From an uncultured Gammaproteobacteria bacterium (GTDB taxonomy: Bacteria > Pseudomonadota > Gammaproteobacteria > Steroidobacterales > XN24), in NCBI GenBank assembly GCA_947259915.1, contig CAMYOC010000002.1:98730-162729 (forward strand): a DNA stretch of 64,000 nt, read 5' to 3'. A program made the position numbers and the translations under genes. This document shows, in pieces, positions 60,204 through 64,000 of the stretch. A model generated the notes under the pieces. The model was not told the origin of the DNA. It saw nothing but the letters and a program-made list of their open reading frames with translations, and ran no database searches. Each line of letters begins with the position of its first letter. The stretch's first letter is position 1.

Positions 60204-61349
60204 ATGGGTTACACGCGAGTGGTCACGGCGGGGATCTTCGCATTGCTGCTGGCCGGCTGCGCCACTGCGTCCAGGCACCCGGGAGCGCAGGTGGGGATGG
60301 ATCGCGAAGCCCTCCTGAGCGGGCCACCGGGACTCGCGGCGCCGGCGCCCGAGGTGGACGTCCTGGCGCTGGATGACGAAATGCGTGCCTATCTCGCCGA
60401 AAGAATACCCAAAAGCACCCACGACTGGCGCAAGGCGAGAATGCTCCTGGAGACACTCTTCGCCGACGACGGCGTCCGGCTTCGGTACAACAGGGTACAG
60501 ACCTACACTGCCATCGAGACTTTCCACGCTCGGGAAGGTAACTGTCTGTCTTTCACCAACCTGTTTATCGCCATGGCCCGCGAGCTCGGTCTGCAAGCCT
60601 CCTTTCAGGAGGTGGAAACGCCCGCGACCTGGGATGACCGTGGCCAGCTGTACATCTCCAGCCGGCACATCAACGTGCTGCTCAGATACAAGGTCTTCGA
60701 TGACCAGGTCGTCGATTTCGACATCACCAACTTTAATCAGGCATACCGCCGCAAAACGATCTCAGACCAGGCCGCGCTGGCCCAGTACCACAACAACATG
60801 AGCGTCCACTGGTTGCTGCAGGAGGAGCCGGGCAAGGCGCTGGCGCACCAGAAGCTCGCGCTCAAACTGGCACCCAGGACGGGCTATATGTGGACAAATC
60901 TGGGGGTGGTGTACTCCCGCTTTGGCTACCCGGACTATGCCGAGGCGGCCTTCCTCACCGCCCTGTCATACGGTCGGGACAATCTGCTCGCCGTCAACAA
61001 CCTCGCCCGTCTGTACGCACAGCAGGGTGAGACCGAGCTGGCGGCGTTTTATGACCAGCAGGCCGAGTCCTTCCGGCGCCGGAATCCGTTCTATCTCTAT
61101 GCCCTCGCCAAAAAGCACTATGCTGCTGGCGAATATACCGAGGCACGGGCTGCACTCCGGCGTGCCATCCGCTTCCAGCCAACGGAACACGAGTTCTACC
61201 AGCTGTTGGGCCTGACCGAGCTATCGATGGGCGACGCGGATCGGGCGCGGGAGTCTTTCGAGCTGGCGCTGGAGTACGCCCGGGAGCCGGAAGAAGAGGA
61301 ACTTTACAACCGCAAACTCAGACTGCTGGCGGGCGTCAAAGCGGAGTGA
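60204..61349 (+). CDS. Transglutaminase-like/TPR lipoprotein
   Basis: The 381-residue protein has a signal ending LLAGC19 (lipobox). Residues 60-200 form a transglutaminase-like domain with the Cys in REGNCLSFTNLFIAMAREL, the His in SSRHINVLL and the Asp in VVDFDITNF, a plausible triad. Residues 215-370 hold TPR repeats (TNLGVVYSRFGYPDYAEAAF, ARAALRRAIRFQPTEHEF). The ATG at 60204 with GAGG upstream puts the signal at the start; an ATG nine codons earlier is possible. It probably acts in the periplasm on peptides or proteins. Confidence 0.85.
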   Translation: MGYTRVVTAGIFALLLAGCATASRHPGAQVGMDREALLSGPPGLAAPAPEVDVLALDDEMRAYLAERIPKSTHDWRKARMLLETLFADDGVRLRYNRVQTYTAIETFHAREGNCLSFTNLFIAMARELGLQASFQEVETPATWDDRGQLYISSRHINVLLRYKVFDDQVVDFDITNFNQAYRRKTISDQAALAQYHNNMSVHWLLQEEPGKALAHQKLALKLAPRTGYMWTNLGVVYSRFGYPDYAEAAFLTALSYGRDNLLAVNNLARLYAQQGETELAAFYDQQAESFRRRNPFYLYALAKKHYAAGEYTEARAALRRAIRFQPTEHEFYQLLGLTELSMGDADRARESFELALEYAREPEEEELYNRKLRLLAGVKAE

Positions 61350-61546
61350 CAGACGACCCATGTTTCCTGCCCATGCCCCGGTATCCGGGTAGGCAAAATC
61401 CCTGATCTGCCGGTCATCGAGGCCGTGACGGAGCACGGCTGCAGCCGGTCTGCGCGGTGCATGTTCCGGAACAAAGCCCCATTACCCGCTCAAAACCCTA
61501 GAATACAAGCCCCGAGCCTGACCGGACCGCCATCCACTGCCCCACC

Positions 61547-63271
61547 ATGAACACCGCCGCACAAACCTCCTTCGCCGCCCTGCTCCGCCTGCTGCGCTAT
61601 GCCCGCGGCTTCCGGCGGCGGATCGTGTTCGCCACTTTCTACTCGATCATGAACAAGCTGTTTGACGTAATGCCGGAGATCCTGATCGGTATCGCGATCG
61701 ATGTGGTGGTACGACAGAAAGACTCGTTTGTCGCCGCGATCGGCATCCCCGATCCCAAATGGCAGCTCGGATTTCTCGGCGCGCTGACGCTGTTCGTATG
61801 GATCTTCGAATCAGTGTTCGAATATCTGCTGCTGATCTCCTGGCGCAACCTGGCGCAGGATCTCCAGCACGAGATGCGGCTCGACGCCTATGAACACGTA
61901 CAACGGCTCGACCTGGCCTATTTTGAGGATCGCAGCACCGGCAATCTGGTGACGATCCTCAATGACGACGTCAACCAGCTCGAGCGGTTTTTGAACGGCG
62001 GCGCCAACGATCTGATCCAGGTAGTGACCACGGTCGTCGTCGTCGGCGCAGTGTTCTTTGCTATCTCACCGATGATCGCGACGATCGCGTTTACCCCGAT
62101 CCCGCTGATCGTGATCGGCGCATTTTATTTCCAGCGCCGCGCCCAGCCGCTCTACGCCGAGGTCCGCGAGCGCGTCGGCAACCTTGGCTCGAGGCTCTCG
62201 GCCAACGTGTCCGGCATCACCACAATCAAGAGCTTCGCCACCGAACGCTTCGAGGCGGAGCGGATCCGCCAGGACAGCGCGTCTTATGTGGACGCGAACC
62301 GCAAGGCGATCGCGATCAGCTCCGCGTTTATCCCGGTCATCCGCATGGCGATCCTCGCTGGCTTTGTCGCCACCTTCCTGCTCGGTGGCTGGATGACGCT
62401 GGAAGGTACGCTCAATGTCGGCGCCTATGGCGTGCTGGTCTTTCTGACCCAGCGTCTGCTGTGGCCGCTGACCCGGATCGCGGAGACCGTGGACCTCTAC
62501 GAGCGCGCGATGGCCTCGTCGCGACGCATCCTCGATCTGATCGAAACACCGGTCGAATTCCGGCAGGTCAATTTCGCCTATGCCACTGGCGAAAAAGTCT
62601 TGCACGACATCGACCTGACCATCGAAGCGGGCAGTACCATCGCCTTTGTCGGCCAGACCGGTTCCGGCAAGAGCACGCTGATCAAGTTGTTGCTGCGTTT
62701 TTATCAGCCGGATTCAGGTCGCGTCCTGGTCGACGACCAGCCGATCGAGGCGGTCAGTCTTGACAGCCTGCGCCGCAAGATCGGTCTGGTCAGCCAGGAC
62801 GTGTTTTTGTTCCAGGGCACGATCGCCGAGAACATCGCCTACGGCAGCCCCGACGCCACGCTGGAAAAGATCAAGGCGGTCGCCGAATCGGCGGAGGCCA
62901 CCGAGTTTATCGACCGCCTGCCGCAAGGTTACGACACCGTCGTCGGCGAGCGCGGGCAAAAACTCTCCGGCGGTCAGCGTCAGCGCTTGTCCATCGCCCG
63001 CGCCCTGATGAAGCATCCGCCGATCCTGATCCTCGATGAAGCCACCTCGGCGGTGGACAACGACACCGAGGCCGCGATCCAACGCTCGCTCGAGCGGATC
63101 GGGACCCTGGTCATCGCGCATCGATTGTCGACGATTGTGAATGCCGATCGGATCTATGTGATGGACAAGGGACGCATCGTCGAGAGCGGGAGACATGGGG
63201 ACTTGCTGGAGCGCGATGGGATTTATGCTGCGCTGTGGTCGGTGCAGACCGGGCGGCAGAAAGTGTCATAA
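61547..63271 (+). CDS. ABC exporter (MsbA/HlyB-type half transporter)
   Basis: The 574-residue protein has a six-helix export domain (residues 20-325) and an ATPase domain with Walker A GQTGSGKST (about 369), the signature LSGGQRQRLS (about 473), Walker B LILDEATSAVD (about 495) and the H-loop AHRLST. The linker between ILDLIETP (about 335) and FRQVNFAY is about 15 residues shorter than in MsbA, exactly where a 99-bp inverted copy at the window end begins. It exports lipids, drugs or peptides; the substrate is unknown. A strong two-sided terminator follows. Confidence 0.9.
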   Translation: MNTAAQTSFAALLRLLRYARGFRRRIVFATFYSIMNKLFDVMPEILIGIAIDVVVRQKDSFVAAIGIPDPKWQLGFLGALTLFVWIFESVFEYLLLISWRNLAQDLQHEMRLDAYEHVQRLDLAYFEDRSTGNLVTILNDDVNQLERFLNGGANDLIQVVTTVVVVGAVFFAISPMIATIAFTPIPLIVIGAFYFQRRAQPLYAEVRERVGNLGSRLSANVSGITTIKSFATERFEAERIRQDSASYVDANRKAIAISSAFIPVIRMAILAGFVATFLLGGWMTLEGTLNVGAYGVLVFLTQRLLWPLTRIAETVDLYERAMASSRRILDLIETPVEFRQVNFAYATGEKVLHDIDLTIEAGSTIAFVGQTGSGKSTLIKLLLRFYQPDSGRVLVDDQPIEAVSLDSLRRKIGLVSQDVFLFQGTIAENIAYGSPDATLEKIKAVAESAEATEFIDRLPQGYDTVVGERGQKLSGGQRQRLSIARALMKHPPILILDEATSAVDNDTEAAIQRSLERIGTLVIAHRLSTIVNADRIYVMDKGRIVESGRHGDLLERDGIYAALWSVQTGRQKVS

Positions 63272-63290
63272 GGGCGTGCCGGAAAAAGGG

Positions 63291-63345
63291 GAAAAAGTTG
63301 TCAGGTTTACTTTCTTCAAGAGAAAATAAACCTGACACCTTTTTA
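63291..63345. terminator. Bidirectional intrinsic terminator
   Basis: GTCAGGTTTA (63300-63309) and TAAACCTGAC (63327-63336) are perfect arms; inside is TTTCT-TCAAG-AGAAA. The hairpin is flanked by AAAAAG on the left and CTTTTT on the right, so it can stop the ABC gene (+) and the small secreted-protein gene (-), which converge here. Confidence 0.88.
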
Positions 63346-63358
63346 GAGACGAGGTCGA

Positions 63359-63727
63359 TTATTGTGAACGCAAGTCGATCCGAGTGGCGAAACAGTAGCC
63401 GTTGTGCGTTTTTGAGTCATCGAGCCTCACGAAAACCTCCATGCCCGTCGCCAGGGCCAGTTGGGCCTGGTCCAGCATGCGATAGGCCCGCACCGGATCC
63501 GTGTGTGTGCCGTCGCAACTGAGCGTAATCCACCAGGCCTTGCAGGTGGGAAGCACCCCGGTGGGACTCTCCGACAGTCGCACCATGCATCCTCCGTAGG
63601 TTTCGTCTCCGGTCACCATTGTCCGCTCGACGAACGCGATGATACCTGCCTCATCGGCCGATGCGGCCGAAGCGTACAGACAGGCCACCGCCACTAACAA
63701 ACCCTGGACTATGTTCTGCAATCTCAT
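63359..63727 (-). CDS. Small secreted protein of unknown function
   Basis: The 122-residue protein has a signal peptide (IVQGLLVAVACLYASAASA). The mature part has a conserved look: TYGGCMVRLSESP, CKAWWITLSCDGT, RAYRMLDQAQLALATG and VFVRLDDSKTHNGYCFATRI, with four cysteines likely forming disulfides. I know this pattern from small exported proteins in marine proteobacteria, but not a function. It lies inside the segment bounded by the inverted repeats at 62454 and 63902. Confidence 0.72.
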   Translation of the reverse strand: MRLQNIVQGLLVAVACLYASAASADEAGIIAFVERTMVTGDETYGGCMVRLSESPTGVLPTCKAWWITLSCDGTHTDPVRAYRMLDQAQLALATGMEVFVRLDDSKTHNGYCFATRIDLRSQ

Positions 63728-63869
63728 CGGTGTTCTCCAGTCATCGGCGCATCAGTCGCCGGGCGTCGCCGCGATCTTTTGCCACCGATTATGCAACAAC
63801 ACGGCATCAACAATCACAAACCCTCTCAAAGCGTTCTGGCGGGGATGTATCTCCACACCCGACCGCCCA

Positions 63870-64000
63870 TCAAATCGTGAAGAACGGTGGGCACCCGTCT
63901 CCCGGTGTTTCGATCAGATCGAGGATGCGTCGCGACGAGGCCATCGCGCGCTCGTAGAGGTCCACGGTCTCCGCGATCCGGGTCAGCGGCCACAGCAGAC
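63870..64000 (-). pseudogene. Inverted copy of the ABC exporter core, truncated by a new tail (partial)
   Basis: Bases 63902-64000, read on the minus strand, are identical to 62454-62552 for all 99 bases (residues [20 protein letters not shown] and on to ILDLIETP). After the shared CCGG the frame continues [10 protein letters not shown] and stops at 63870-63872, so no ATPase domain follows. It may run further right beyond the window. Whether it is a real duplicated gene end or an assembly fold-back cannot be told here. Confidence 0.8.

Overview
The window is a GC-rich (roughly 60-65 % by eye), gene-dense bacterial chromosome segment. Gene content points to a gammaproteobacterium: a PA2778/PA2779-type lipoprotein pair, a protein-acetyltransferase of the Pat/YfiQ type, FlgO/TolB-like TPR proteins, two MscS channels, a BamE-like lipoprotein and CsgG. 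The large secreted subtilase, the GMC oxidase/coniferyl-aldehyde-dehydrogenase pair and the many lipoproteins would suit a heterotrophic marine or sediment lineage; the exact order or family cannot be fixed from sequence reading alone. I saw no tRNA, rRNA, CRISPR array, transposase, integrase or phage gene.

Layout. 0-6.7 kb: partial rhodanese lipoprotein, a C39-like peptidase with its small membrane partner, an exported PCMT translationally coupled to a membrane spermidine-synthase-like protein, and an esterase. 7-16.7 kb: a long coiled-coil protein, GNAT and GFA proteins, then a divergent pair consisting of a large acyl-ACP-reductase-like protein with a lysine-rich tail and an iron alcohol dehydrogenase, followed by MscS, an SRPBCC protein and a lipoprotein. 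17-25.5 kb: FlgO/TPR protein, membrane protein, outer-membrane-like protein, second MscS, Pat-like acetyltransferase. 25.8-32.8 kb: secreted subtilase, secreted alpha-amylase, CsgG. 32.9-40.9 kb: SDR, MarR-hydrolase operon divergent from a CDF metal exporter, YeeE/YedE transporter, small proteins, AI-2E-type transporter. 41-49 kb: a rearranged accessory stretch with secreted proteins of unknown function, at least four gene remnants and most copies of a dispersed 72-bp palindromic repeat. 49-53 kb: an oligopeptide-type solute-binding protein overlapping a hybrid histidine kinase, with no ABC permease. 53.7-59.8 kb: zinc alcohol dehydrogenase, Rieske-glutamate-synthase-like fusion, aldehyde dehydrogenase and GMC oxidase. 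60-64 kb: transglutaminase/TPR lipoprotein, an ABC exporter and a small secreted protein; the last 99 bases are a perfect inverted copy of the middle of the ABC exporter gene.

The strongest leads are: (1) the acyl-reductase-like/Fe-ADH divergent pair, which retains the AAR thioester cysteine and could make long-chain aldehydes and alcohols, with the GMC oxidase/ALDH operon as a possible opposing oxidative route; (2) the binding-protein/hybrid-kinase pair; (3) the dispersed 72-bp palindromes; (4) the inverted duplication at the window end, either a real recombination site or an assembly artefact; (5) the Rieske-GltB fusion; (6) the cluster of gene remnants around 41.6-49.1 kb.
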